Shown one piece after another: positions 11,701-24,400 of a DNA stretch of 64,000 nucleotides. The DNA is from Casuarina equisetifolia (Eukaryota > Streptophyta > Magnoliopsida > Fagales > Casuarinaceae): positions 15,279,884-15,343,883 of the forward strand of contig CM052356.1 in assembly GCA_028551475.1 (NCBI GenBank), written 5' to 3'. The notes under the pieces were generated by a model that did no database searches, was not told the origin of the DNA, and saw nothing but the letters and a program-made list of their open reading frames with translations. Position numbers and translations under genes: made by a program. Positions within the stretch are counted from its first letter, which is position 1, and each line of letters begins with the position of its first letter.

Positions 11701-11754
11701 CCTACCCAAGTGTAAAGATGAGTGATTATGGCCCCTTAGCACGCGACACAAATG

Positions 11755-12075
11755 AAATATAGACATATTAAGAATTTTAAAATATAAGATTTTTAAGGTA
11801 AAATTTAAATTTAAAAAAATATTTTTAATTTATAAACTAACTTTTGAGTTAAGTTTTTGAATTTCTTTGACATAATATCAAATATTGAATTAAATCTATT
11901 CCATTTCATGTGACTTTGAGCATAATGTCAAAAGATGTGTGAAAAAATATGAATAGGATAAAAGTTTTAAATTATAAGATAATATTTCTAAAATAAAGTT
12001 TCAACTAAAAAATTAACTTATAAATTAACTTTTGAGTTAAACTTTTAACCTTTTTGATAACATATAATTATTTTT
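11755..12075. repeat. AT-rich duplicated segment, ~178-bp spacing
   Basis: Two diverged copies share the phrase ttataaa-ttaacttttgagttaa, seen at about 11842 and 12020, with similar flanks. I cannot assign the repeat to a family. Confidence 0.5.
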
Positions 12076-12376
12076 CTTTAATGAGTTTATCACTTGAGGG
12101 TATCAATAATTACTAGACCAACTATCCTAAAATTATCAAAGGTTTACTTTCTAATTTCCTAATTTTTGATAGAAAATTCAATTTAATTCAAAAGAAAATT
12201 TAAAAATATGAATTTTATTTTTTATTTTTAAAGGGATTCTCAAATAAAATTTAGGTGAGATAAAACTTTTAACACACTATTTTCAACAATGGTGAATGAA
12301 ATAATATTATATTGCTTCTCATAATGACAATATTCTCTCCTCACAAATGAGGGTAATGAATTGGTCTTCTCCCCCA

Positions 12377-12402
12377 CCCCCCCCCCCCCCCCCCCCCCCC
12401 CC
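12377..12402. repeat. Poly-C run (C26)
   Basis: An uninterrupted run of 26 C, preceded by CCCCCA. Its exact length in the genome is uncertain because such runs are hard to sequence. Confidence 0.9.
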
Positions 12403-15198
12403 TTATTTTTTGTGGCGTTAAATGTGTGTGGTCGGTTGAGGTCCTCGAAGAGTGAGAATTTTTGGTGGGTAAAATTCAGTAATCAATATCCTTTTGAGTT
12501 ACTTTTTTGGTGTTTCAGAACAATCCGTTTCCTGAAAAGGTCATTTTGTGGCGAAGGAAATCATTAACCAAATTGCAGAGTAATAAGTAAAAGCACTAAA
12601 CTAGCAAGCCCACGCAAAAAATTTCACCCGCATTAGAAAGAGGACAGCTGGTGATCAATGAGGTACAGTTGCATGAGATGTTGTTGTCGCGTCACCTTTC
12701 GTTGGATTAGCTTATCCTTTAACCTGTGGTGCAAACCATGCTTCTTGGTCAAAAAGAAACTCTCTTGCTTTAAGAGCTTTTTCGTGGGAAACTTCTTAAA
12801 ACTTAGAAATGAAGAAAGAGAGAGGGAGAGAAAGCAATAACATGATCTGAAGTTCCGCAGCAGACGGATAGGAGTTGACTGACTACAGGTTGACAAGTTA
12901 CGGGTGACTTGATAAAACCCATTGCATTGGTCAAGGAAATACATTTAAGTATGCATGTGTTCCAGGTATTCCTCCAAATATTGGACCATCAGGATTGTTC
13001 CGGAATTGACGAGAAAAATGAAGAATTAGATGGTTTTAGGGACATAAATGATGAATGATTAAAGCCCCCAAGACGTTAGGGTTCAAAAACTATTGGCCAG
13101 TCATGCACTCGTGGATGAACAAGACCTTCTTTTATGGTCTGTCTCTTTGGAGTTGGATAATCAAATCTCCTTTTCCTTTCTTTTCTGGCGGAATGAAACT
13201 TTGACGATTTGATGGGGGCCACAGATCCACTATCTAATCCATTCCCTGAACCTGGATTGAAAAGGATCCATCAATTTGGACATTTGAGGTAGATAGCCCA
13301 CGCACTTTATATTTACATGCTTCTTTATTCATCAATCATTCTTCCTACATGTCGATAATAAATATGGACGACCTACTCGGTTCAACTTCCTACTTTTAAT
13401 GGTTCAAGAATTCTGAAGAAATCATCGAATCACGAAAGTTCTTAGTACTTACGAAACTTTGAACTTTCAAGAATAATACTCTATACATCACTAAGACCTG
13501 TCTTTTTCTTGATGACATTTAAATAAATCGAAATTTCTTGCCATCCCACACTAATCTTAGTCTTGGATGGGCGGATAATACTGCTGCTATATTTCCAAGT
13601 TCAGAACCCACTTCTACCGAAGTGAAGTGTTATGGCCGTCATATCTAGCAGAACCTAACTATTAAAACCTAGCAGTCGCCTCTGAAAAAGGTAGTGAGGC
13701 CAGGTAAAAAGGGTCCACGTTAGAAGTTCGTAGAAAGATGATTTTACTGCACAATATTAAAACTACATGTGGTGTTTTCTGCACACTTAAGTACAAAAGG
13801 CAAAGCTCAAAGCTATAGGAAAACTTTTACCGGTGATTGAGTTCTAAACGAAATCTTGAACAGATTCAGTCTTGTCCTGAAGCGAAGATGAGTTTGGTTT
13901 GCTTTCTTGTTTAGTTCGACGTGGTCTTTGGGAGTAGCAGATTCTAGCTGAACTAGAATATGGGAAAAAGCATTGGCGATTTTTAACTTCCACAGTGAAA
14001 GACTTATTTCTTGCTTACCCGCGTGAACCATTTGTTCATAACCTTCAGTTTTGCAAGTGTTGTGTAGTAGATCATCCACTGAAAGTATACCTGGTTTCAT
14101 TTAGTAATTCTTTCCATTATCGATTTTCTGAGAAAACAAATATGTAGCGTATCATATATGTTACGGTTTCAATAGTACACAACTACTGCATCAAAGTTTT
14201 CCTAAAATCTATTCGTCATAAGAATGTGAAATAATGCTTTGTTAACTTTATGGATTCGTAAATTACCATTTTTTTTAATTTAAACCAATAGTGCTCTCGT
14301 TTTCAAACGACTTAATGATGTACTCCTAATCTGAATCTCTATTCACATATTGAAATCCTTGATGATTTTTTTTGGTTAGATGAGCCTCCCAATCCTCAAT
14401 GATTTTGACAAAGATTAACTTTAACTGATGTAATGATTGAATTATTCGAGTGAAAAATATCAAGATGTACTTAGGATTTGATCAAGGCTCTCTCATACAA
14501 TGGCAAAATAAAATTTACCAGTGTGATTATCAGTTACAAGAAGATAAACCGCAAGAAAAAATAATGATTGGCCGGATTGGTTGTTGAAATTGCTTAGCTT
14601 TGTTCTTGTACTTGAAGTGGTTAAAATATACTCCAACTTCATTAACTTTACCATCACGTGAATCTCTACTATACCACAAAAAATAGAAAGGCAGAAAGTC
14701 ACTCTCAGCCTGAGTACTTTTTTTTTTTCGTTTTTCCAACTCCCTTTTCACCCTTCTGCTTGTATTTTATTTGTATGGGATGGGGATACCACATGGTGAC
14801 TGACCCCATCTACACAGTCCAATTGCTGTCCCTCTCAAAAGGTAACAACTTATGTACTCATCGCGGTGGTGATGAAGAAACAAACATCGAACTTATTGAC
14901 CATTACATACACATTTACAGTGGAACATGACTTCACTAGACCACAAAAATACGTGCTGATTAGCCCCTGAGCTTCCTACATATAATTGGCCCCCAACTTT
15001 ACTTCTACCAAATCACTAGAAAAAGACTTACCTTATAAAATAGAAAAGAAGGTCTTCAACGAGATTAAAAAGCAGGTCGTCAAATCTTTACGTCGTCCAA
15101 CAACGTGGGGTTTCTTGAAACAGCAACTTTTTTCCTCGAAAGAAAAAGCTGATGTATTTAGCAAGCAGCCAAGACACCTTTTAGCTTTTGTTCCTATG

Positions 15199-15202
<4 letters not shown>

Positions 15203-15240
<38 letters not shown>
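15203..15240. repeat. (GA)n microsatellite
   Basis: About 18 GA units followed by GGGAGGG. On the strand of the neighbouring bZIP gene it reads as a CT tract about 100 bp past the stop codon, so it probably lies in the 3' UTR. Confidence 0.95.
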
Positions 15241-15245
<5 letters not shown>

Positions 15246-15334
15246 AAGAAGAGAAGGGTGCTTGTAGTTCTCGAAGTTTAGAGCTTTTGAGGAGTTGAAG
15301 GAGGAAATAATTTCTTTACTTCTCGACTTGATGC

Positions 15335-15760
15335 TCATTGTGATTGCATGGGGAACAAAATTGTGTATAGATCCGAAAGTTTAGAGGTGAGAACTTCATA
15401 TTCGGATCTTAACATCTCATTATGCTTCCATGCTACGTGACAGAGATGTAACGCTGAGGCCAACTGTTTCTTCAGTTCTTGGTTTTCCGTTGCCAACCGG
15501 TTCACTTGGTCCTTGAGGTCTTCTAGGTGCCTCTTCTTGCGCCAGCGGGACCGCCGGGCGGACTCCCTGTTCGATATCATGCGCCTGACCCTCCTCTCAC
15601 CATCGGTATAAACCGCCCGACTCGAGCCCTCGGAACCAGAGTTTGGACTCACAGGGTCTGCGGACTGAATGAGAGACCAGAGCTCCTGAAGCTCATCTGC
15701 GGTGAACCGAGTTTCCCCGGAAACCGGACAGGGAAGCTGGAAGGGTTCTTCGCTGAACAT
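15335..15760 (-). CDS. bZIP transcription factor, group-S-like
   Basis: An intronless gene for a 141-residue basic leucine zipper protein, a nuclear factor expected to bind ACGT-core DNA as a dimer. The basic region spans about residues 55-77, with the invariant N64-x7-R72 (NRESARRSR). The zipper follows with heptad leucines at 82, 89 and 96, two alanines, then three more leucines to about residue 131. Lack of introns, small size and a zipper reaching almost to the C-terminus fit plant group S (AtbZIP4/OBF1-like). The start is the first ATG (15758-15760); the codon before it is TTG. A TTAAATA box lies 83 bp upstream, after a CT-rich leader. I see no sucrose-control upstream frame of the S1 type, but the leader is short. 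The exact subgroup is not settled. Confidence 0.9.
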   Translation of the reverse strand: MFSEEPFQLPCPVSGETRFTADELQELWSLIQSADPVSPNSGSEGSSRAVYTDGERRVRRMISNRESARRSRWRKKRHLEDLKDQVNRLATENQELKKQLASALHLCHVAWKHNEMLRSEYEVLTSKLSDLYTILFPMQSQ

Positions 15761-15842
15761 CAATGGGGAACACGACGCTCAACGAGTGAACCGGAGGAAG
15801 GAAGGGAAGGTAAAAGGGAAGGAAGGAGGAGGGGGGGATGGG

Positions 15843-15849
15843 TATTTAA
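15843..15849 (-). promoter_or_regulatory. TATA-like box of the bZIP gene
   Basis: TTAAATA on the minus strand, 83 bp before the ATG, followed by a CT-rich stretch typical of plant leaders. Confidence 0.5.
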
Positions 15850-15904
15850 GGAGTGGAGGAGGCAAGGTGGGACCAATCTAAGCAAAAGAGTTTGGAGGAT
15901 ATAG

Positions 15905-18460
15905 GGCATTTTGGTCTTATCACAATAAAAAATGCTTCTCTTTTTCGTTTCTACGTGAGCCTTTTGGTGATGGTGGTGGGGTAATTGTGCTGCTTTGGTG
16001 GGGTTATGGAAAGGATTAGGTTACCTTAATCACGAAGAATCAAACAAAATATAGCACATGGATAACCAATTAAATAAATCTCTTTGACGCCTGATAATGT
16101 TGAATCCACAAGGTGGAGAAGGCGGCCACTTCCAAAAACAAGGGCTTTAATCACATTGGATACTTTTTCTGACTGAACATAGCCCTCCCTCCCATGTCGG
16201 AAAATGATGGATAGGGAATTAGGTCCTCGAGAGCTTTTATCCAAAACTCAAATTGATTATAAATTCTTTGGGAGGGTTAACTGTGTGCCTATTGTCAAAT
16301 CTAATTATAAGTGATTGTTATTTAAGACCTCTTTGTCTGAGGTTTGACACCATATGTATGTATCAAATTTTTAAATACTTAATCTTTTCAGTGTTTTCTC
16401 TAACATAATAAATAAATTGAAATTTCCTTCCTTGTTTGAATTTATTTAGTAAAATATTTTTCATACGTCTTAGAAGTAAGGTAATCCATTTGAAGATTAA
16501 ACTTATTAACAAATACATTGATAGAGTGTGTAGAGTTGTGTTTGATTTTACCGGGCCAAGAATGTAATATTGAATAGTGTTAGTTCAAGTCATGGTAGTA
16601 AGACAAAACGAATTCACCATTGACAAAAGCTAATCAAAGCAACCTATAATCCTCTGGTTAAAAAAAATCGAAATGCTCTACAAAATTTAAGAGCCACAAT
16701 CTTATTTTAACCTTGGGGGAAAAAAAAAGATGAAAAAAGGAAAGAAAAGTTAAAGCTGTTGCACAAAAAGAAAGCACCAAAGTGATCTTTGTTCTTTTTA
16801 AACGCACGAAACAGGGCTCGTCGCTACTTTCACACTCACTTGCAGCATCAAGAAAGTTCTCTTTGTACTCCCCAAATAAAAACCCCCCGTTCACACGGCT
16901 GCGTCGGTGTGTTTGATCCCCACTTTCACTTTCTGCATTCGAGTCTGGTGTTTGGAGAAATTAAAAGCTTTTGAATATTTTTTATTTTTATTTTTATTTT
17001 TTTTTATGTTTTTTTGATGTTATTTAATCAGGAATATTCCTGGTGTTCTCGACAGTTTTCTTAGTTATCAGATTCTGGTTCCGTTTCTTGGCTGGCAGTT
17101 AAGTCTTTTGCCTTTGCACGTTCGAACGTCCCAAGCCAACCTGAGTGGGAGCTAACATGGGAGACTCTGTTTTTATCTGAGAATTTAAAGTGACAATAGA
17201 ATCCTGCCTCCTTTACAGTGCCCTACTTTCACCTGATCCAAAGCAGGCTTCAGGTGCGGCAACCCATTTAAATACTGGTCGCCATTTCCTGCAATGTTTT
17301 CGATTTATCGACTGCCGTGAACGTGCTTTGCAACGGCCCTCTTTTGTTCCTCCACTCCCTGGCCACCATTTTTTTCCTGCAGTTCCATCGCCCCACGGAA
17401 TCTAGCATTAGTTTATTTTCGGCGGTTCTTGCGGATTAGATTAGAACAACCTAAATGCAACTATAGCCGACTTAAATGAGCAGTGGTTTCTATATTGATT
17501 TGTGATGTAGATTGTCCCTTTTCCCCACTTTTTTCCACCGCTCATTTGACTGCTTATCAGTTGCTTACTGCTTGCCGAAGAAGCCAGGAAAGCAGTAAAA
17601 AGCTGACGAGATCTTTCATGGCTCACACAAATTATACCAATTCAATCGCAAATAAATAAATGCTTCCCGAAGTCGGCAGCTGAAGAAATTTGCGTCACAA
17701 GTCGTGCATTAGTTTTGTTAAATAGCAGTTAAAAAGCCCTCGACTGTAAAGCAAGGAATGGACCAAAAAATTAGGATTAAAGTGACGTGCTACGTGAGCC
17801 AACTCCCACAAGGTTAGGAGGCTAAGCACAAAAGAAAAAAGAGGCACCAAGACGCAGTTGAATGCTAAAGTTGAGAGCCAGAAAGTGCACTACTAAGGTC
17901 AGTCCAAGAGAGATCATCCCCCAAAAGCCCTTAAAGCACGCAAAGCGTTGCTCTGGCACTGATCTCATTTATGAATGGCTGTGGCTCGTGGAAAAGGTAA
18001 GTCTGAGACTATTCTATTAACAAATCTTATGCAGACGGACCGAACAGCAAGCTTCGTGAGTATGTGCTAATACATTTGCTGGCTTCAAATTAAATGATCT
18101 AATAATATTTTAACATAGCCCTAAGACCCTTGGGGGACACAGCTTTCAATGCACAAATTGGATTACAGAGAGCTTTTCATGTACAACTTAAATTACAACA
18201 TATCCTCCTCTCATGTCCTAGCACGGAGCAAGTCCATGCCTCGTGATAATCCAATGCTTGCTTCCCAGGAGTTACCTCAATACAACAAAGCGTAACGTGG
18301 GGCCTTACAAGTTCACTGGGGGACTACCCTGAATTTGCAATCAGGACATCAAATTAGCAATTCTTCTAGCCATGCAACGAATGATCGATCACCAAGGCCA
18401 GACAATTGACATTTAAGTTCCAATATTTCTCGTAACAAAACAAGTTATACAAAAGAAGAG
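15905..18460. other. Intergenic region without a recognised gene
   Basis: About 2.5 kb between the bZIP promoter and the 3' end of the DUF2045 gene. Segments at 16026-16244 (minus) and 17190-17405 (plus) are open but resemble no known family. A pyrimidine-rich tract (repeated TTTTTA) lies at 16975-17010. The 18000-18460 part is probably 3' UTR or terminator of the gene to the right. Confidence 0.5.
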
Positions 18461-18466
18461 GCAACG

Positions 18467-21400
18467 TCAGCTGGTAAATATACTGAATGACAGGATGTCC
18501 CGCCTGGCAATGAAGAGAATTTGAATAAAGTAGGTTGTTGAATCAATTGGAAAACAGAGATTCACCTTAAACAACAGATCATGAGCAATGTACTCCCAGG
18601 GCAACGAAATGGAAATCAAACAGCATTTCAAAGGAAGCATTTCTTCATCAGAACTTGTGGGTGTGGCAGCGGCAGCTGCATAGGCATGTTTTGCTGCCAC
18701 AGATGCAACAGATGCTGCTTTGCGGACAATTGAACCAATACCAAATCCCCTCCTCGATATAACTGGCGAAAAAGGGCCTGAGTCCTGCTGGCTTTGATCT
18801 GATATAGTACTTCCAGATTCAGTCTTTCAGTCTTTGACATTACTATTCACTTCATAGAACTAATCACTTACGCAAAAAGACACCTGATTTGCAAAACCAA
18901 TCAGGAGACTAGAAATACATGTACTCTATGCGGGGAACACCAAGGGTTGGATTTTCAATGGACAATCGAACCCTGTTCAGTTATCTCACCCTGAACCTAA
19001 GCCAAACTTAACTAGGTATTTGGAGCATGAAAACAAAATCCATAAAAACCAAAATAGAAAAACCTGAAAAACCGGCCATCCTGCCCAGTAGTCACGACCA
19101 GAAAAAGTTAAAAATGGAAAGGAAATTATTATTATTTTTTAACTAGACCTGCAAACAAACATTCCACCTAGAAAATAAAACAAAAGATGTGACGGATTTA
19201 ATTTAAAAAAAAAATCCCTAAACACCACTTCTTACCAGCAACACCAGAAACAGCAACTTCAACTTCCCCACGTCCACCAGGACCTTTCATGTACAGTTTG
19301 TCCGTTTTGCTAGAATGTCTGAGTGATAAAAGGCTCCCAAATCGAGATTTTCCAGCTGTTTATCACAGGAAAAATGTCAACAACAAGGGTCGTTCTTAAA
19401 ACTGAACAGCAGAGTTCACTTTCTAGATTGCAAAGGTCTTAACCTCACCAAATGTACAGCCAGTATTTTCAAAAACTGTTAGATTTGAACCTACCACTAG
19501 TCAGCCAACGGCCGACCGCTCTACCACTGAGCTACTGAGGAACAATAGGATATTACTCAGACAGTTCAGTTCCCATTCTCAACCCATGACCAATATGAGC
19601 TCGAAGTTTCCTTCACAACTCCAGGAACTTCTTCATAGTGGTTCCGTTCCATGCCTCATTTCATAGGGAACCCCAAAGCAACTCTATTTCATTATATTCT
19701 ATCCATGACCCAATTTTTATATAACACTAAGCAGACTTGCCTGCCAAAATTTAAGAATTCAAGTCTATGCAACAGAAACACAGTTTGGCGTTGAAAAAAG
19801 CAATATGAAGATGTCTACCAAATATGATGGTGACATGTTAAACAAACATCTGATGGCATCAAGATTTCTGCCAGAAATGAATCAGACACATTCCAAAATA
19901 AACTAGTCAATGCTGCTTTCCCACTATCTCAAGAGAGTTTCGATGCATTATTCTTTATGGAATTTTAAGCAATGCAAGTCACATAGTCCAAATATAAAAG
20001 ATATGTATACATATTTCACAAAAATGTATTTCTGCCAGTAGAAACGGTAAAAAGAAATGTATCAACCCAGCTAAAACTAAAGAAAATGACAAGTAAACAA
20101 ATCACAAATCTGGCAAAAGCAAAGTCAACATACTTTAGAGTCTGAACAAAACAAAAGAAGGTAAGTCAACCAATACAGCTTCCCCCGGGGGGCACAGAGG
20201 GAGGGGAGTTGGGAAATAGAGAGAAAAACAGTTCGTAGGAAAACATACCATCATATGCATCTCGAACCATTTGATAGCTGACAAATCCGGAGAAAAGAGT
20301 AAGCTGCAATCACACTCAAGATGTCAAGTGAATCTTTTAAGCACCATTTTTATGTGCTTGTGTGTGCGTAAGGGCAATCATCAGTGCAGCCACAAGCTTA
20401 TGAAACTTTCACAACATTTTAATGCTGTAAGTACAAGCAAAATAGTATCTTCTCAAGATTAATTCTTTTCGGCAAGGAATAAAAGTAAGCAGGAACAGTG
20501 AAAAAAAGCAAGACAGAGAGAGAAGCACTGTCTGCTCTGGGTCCTCTTCATCAATGTTTCAGAAAAGAAAAGACATTTTATCCCCATGTTTGCCTGTCAA
20601 GTGAATGGGGATATCAAAAGTTCCTAGCAGTATCACCATATTCCTAACAGCTCACACCTGGTAGTTGGGTATCTTATGCTTAGTTGACTAGTAAGTGTAG
20701 TATTCTATTTTGTCCTATTGTAAGGCTAAAGTTGGTAGATGTTCTACTCATCATTCTTGTTGCTTTCTGAGAATTTTTGAAGTCCTGAATCCAGATTTCT
20801 AAATAATCACAGCAGTTTTTAGTTCAATCCTACTCAAAAGAGGATCACAAAGAAATAAGTGAGAGAAAAGGGAAGGAGACGAACTCTTTACCATGCATGT
20901 TTGCCTTAATCAATGTTAGAAAAAAATCTTTTGGCAAGTCATTACAAAGATGTATGTTAGAACAGTTCACAAGAAATAACTGAAATACTACAGACTCGGG
21001 AAAAGGAATTAGCTTAATAAATCAAAAGGCCAGGCAAGGAGATAATATTGAAGTGAATACTTCTCATGTACAGTGCGAAGTGAACCAAACCTTGGTAGTT
21101 TTGGTCTTCTCAGAACTAGTATTAATTTTCAAAGAACTGTAACTTGAATTGCAATCTTGTGGCTTCTCTTCACTACAAGAAGTTTCCCCATGATTTGCAT
21201 TGTCACAGGGAAATGCTGCCCCATCGTTTGCATTGAGAAGTACACAATAGCAGTGATCTGTTTCTGTTAGGACCTACAAAGTAGCCAACATAAAATCACA
21301 CGAGAGGGTGTGCAAGTGGATGATATCAGGGAAGAGATTGTACCACAAAACCCAAAATGTACATAGGAAGAAATTCTTTCTTTTCTTCAAAGATGATTTA

Positions 21401-24400
21401 AATGTCCAAAGCAAAATGATAAATTATGCGAAGAATGCCCAAACACGAAGCAGAGTCAAAATTTTCAAGGCAAAATATAATACGTATCAAAGTATCTTTT
21501 TGCATAGCCAGTTCCAATCAGAACAAAGTAATATGAATAATGCTACAACCAGAACAAGATTCTTGTAATATGAATATCAATCTAATGAATACAAAGCTCA
21601 AAATATAAGGGAGTTTCTCATGTTAAAGCTATATGTGACAAGATATATCGTACATTTCAGTAGAGAAGTCTATTTCCATTTCTTTTTTCTTTTTCTTGAG
21701 ACAGTAATGGTAATTTATTGGCTCTTAACTCCCCCTCACTTTGTTTTGCATTTGTTCATATAAACCACAAGGCTAATGGTCTAGTAAACCCTTAGAAGAA
21801 TCTATTTTAACATGAAAAACTAGAACAGGTCTTCCTACAAGCCCAAATATGTCTGAATATATGCATATGGTATTTTCAGGAACAAAAGTCTGTAGCTTCT
21901 TGTACTTGACCCGGGTAAATGTAAGCTCAATGGCTTCACTCATAAACCTCAAAACATAGATGCTAACCACCATGTCAAAAATGTAAAAAAGTAACTGAAT
22001 TGTTTGCATAAGAGGGAAACTACCATGTCAAGTAACTACAAGATAGTGAAGAATAAAACTCAACAGGAAACCTTTGTTATTACACATGGACACGTTTTAG
22101 CCTCTTCAAGAACGTAGAATTGTCTGGCAAGGAAAGGCAGGAGAGTTTCATCATTCTAAATTTATACAAATGTTGCATGTGGAAATACTAGAGGAGACAA
22201 TACCTTGCTCAACCAAGAAGTGTGGTTGAATAAATAAAAGGTCAGATTGGAAAATTTGTAAAAACTAAAATTTCAAGAGCCTGTGTCCTTAAATTGCACT
22301 AAATTTTCCAAGTGACGTCACATACATGTTTGTAGCACCTTTATGCCTTCATAAGACTCTAACCATATCATTCTGGGGAAAACTTGAAACTATTCAAATT
22401 AAACCCTTACAAACTCCTATAATCTTAACTCTTAATGATTATTGTCTGATTCAAACAATAAAACTAAAAAATTTTTATAACCCCAACAAACAAAAAATGT
22501 CTAAACTATTTCCAAACCCAACTACAAATAAAATTAGTTATAACATGTCCACTTCAAGTTATGTTAAATTCCCAAAAGCCCAATGCCTACTACGATGAAA
22601 AGGTTTGGAACAAATCTAATGAAGTTTCATTAACAATTACTTTAGAAACACTAAAGATCAACCTTTTAACAATACAAAAAGGTCATTTAGCCATGCCTGA
22701 TAGCTTTCCAAATCGTAAAGAAAACTTATTTATAACATCAAGCATGCCTATTCACTTTACAGTTCATGCTAAACACTTTTAAGGGAAGAAAGTAATTTCA
22801 AAAAGTAATGATTTTCTAATGTCGTAAAGGACATTAAGTCAAAATTAGAATTTGCTACACTAGTGCATTAACCTTCTCTCCCATCAAGCATACCCCAAAT
22901 ATTAAAAAAAAAAAAAAAAAAGTATGGTAGTAGCAGCTATTTGCTACAGATCCTATTATCAAGCAGCTGCGATATCTATCATCAGACAAGACTCAGTAAT
23001 ATTTTGCAACTATAGCATAAGAGAAGATATTATCTCGTTATGCAAAGTAGTTCTTTGTGTATATGTTAAAGTCAAGCATTCCATCTTTCATCAGTTCACT
23101 GTACCCATAGTGTTATGACATTAATGTAGCAAATAAAGCAGAGTTGCTGCAGTTCGTATAACATCATAACTATAATCCTCCCCAAAATCCAGCCATGACT
23201 CAGTTGATAATAAATTAACTTAATTCAACACTAACTTTGAGTGAAGTTTATTGAACTAGTGCCAAAAGATGTGCCACAAAAGAAGCTCATTACCACTGCA
23301 TCAAAGGTAGAATCAAAGTCATCAACCGCAAAACAGATATCTGGGTAGGCAGGTGTGGTCTCTACTTCCTACACACACATTGGAAAAAGTGTCAGAAATT
23401 GAAGATGGAGTGCAACTCAAGAAAATAACCTTCAGAATATAGATTTACTTACCTTATTGGAATCCAGCTGAAAGTTGACACGACTGGGAGATGCATAAAC
23501 AGTTTTTACCACCTGCAAAGATGTTGTAGGCCATATTGATCAGATTGCCATGCATAAAAGAGAGGTACAAACAAACTCTTGTAACTTGGAGGAGATTGCA
23601 GTTAAGCAAGCATGATCTTAGAATCCAAATTAATATGATAAAACATCTTGCTGCACTAGCCCTCTGGTTTTTAATGACCCTAAACTATGTATCATGGGAC
23701 CCACACCCAATTCATGGCCCTGCATTTTACCTCAAGCTGATCAGGAGAAAGATATTCAGGCAAGGTACTGGTCTCTTCAGCTCAAGAAAAACCTACGAAA
23801 GTAAACCCCATCCCCCACTCACAAAATGCCAAAAAAGAAAAAGAGAGAGAGAAAAATGATGCCCAAATGATCAGGAACATCAATTACACAGATATTTCAA
23901 TGTGTAATAACATAAGCTGAGTTCACTTCAGGTTTATGCAATAACATGAGATCGTTTGTTTTCTTGGACACAAATTCAAGCAGATTGAACTTCAGCCGCA
24001 CACTTCGTTTTAGAAGTTAAGGCAACCTCTCAATACATAAAAGGAAAATACTTAGACTAACAGGCCAATTTATCACCTCATGACAATAACTGAAGAAATA
24101 TCTGTGACACTAACTAAAGGAATTATACCTTATATATAGGCAGCAATGGTTTGTCCTCGCTAACTTGATGATTCCTAAGTTCCTGATGGCTGAAAAAAAA
24201 ACACATTTCAGATTACACCATAATGAAGCTTTCATGCAGCACAACAGGGAACAAGAATCTTAGTAGTAAGGTCCCTTAAGAATTTAAAATATATCCATTA
24301 ACAAAGGTTGCTGCATTCTCTCCAACATCCACTAGAAGAAGTTACTCGGGAAAGAATGAACAGATAAGTTGTGGCATCAAAATGATTGGAGTACAGAACT

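Larger units (their letters stand above)
9121..15334. other. Intergenic region, AT-rich, no intact gene seen
   Basis: About 6.2 kb between the kinase relic and the bZIP gene. It holds a SINE-like relic (9690-9805), a Ty3/gypsy chromodomain scrap (11400-11700), an AT-rich duplicated segment (11755-12075), a C26 run (12377-12402) and a GA microsatellite (15203-15240). Open frames at 10854-11121, 12633-12944, 13813-14100 and 14493-14751 resemble no family I know. Confidence 0.6.

Noticed and set aside
12361-12567. Open frame with a proline run
   Set aside because: The proline run is only the C26 tract; the remainder resembles no protein.
13813-14100. 95-codon frame on the minus strand with a true ATG
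   Set aside because: Composition is protein-like but I recognise no family and see no splice or promoter signals; not enough to call a gene.
14986-15338. Open frames on both strands rich in Arg-Glu or Ser-Leu
   Set aside because: Both are translations of the (GA)n microsatellite and bZIP flank.
19478-19541. Functional tRNA-Asn gene
   Set aside because: The acceptor ends do not pair and the T stem is broken; it is a plastid-derived relic.
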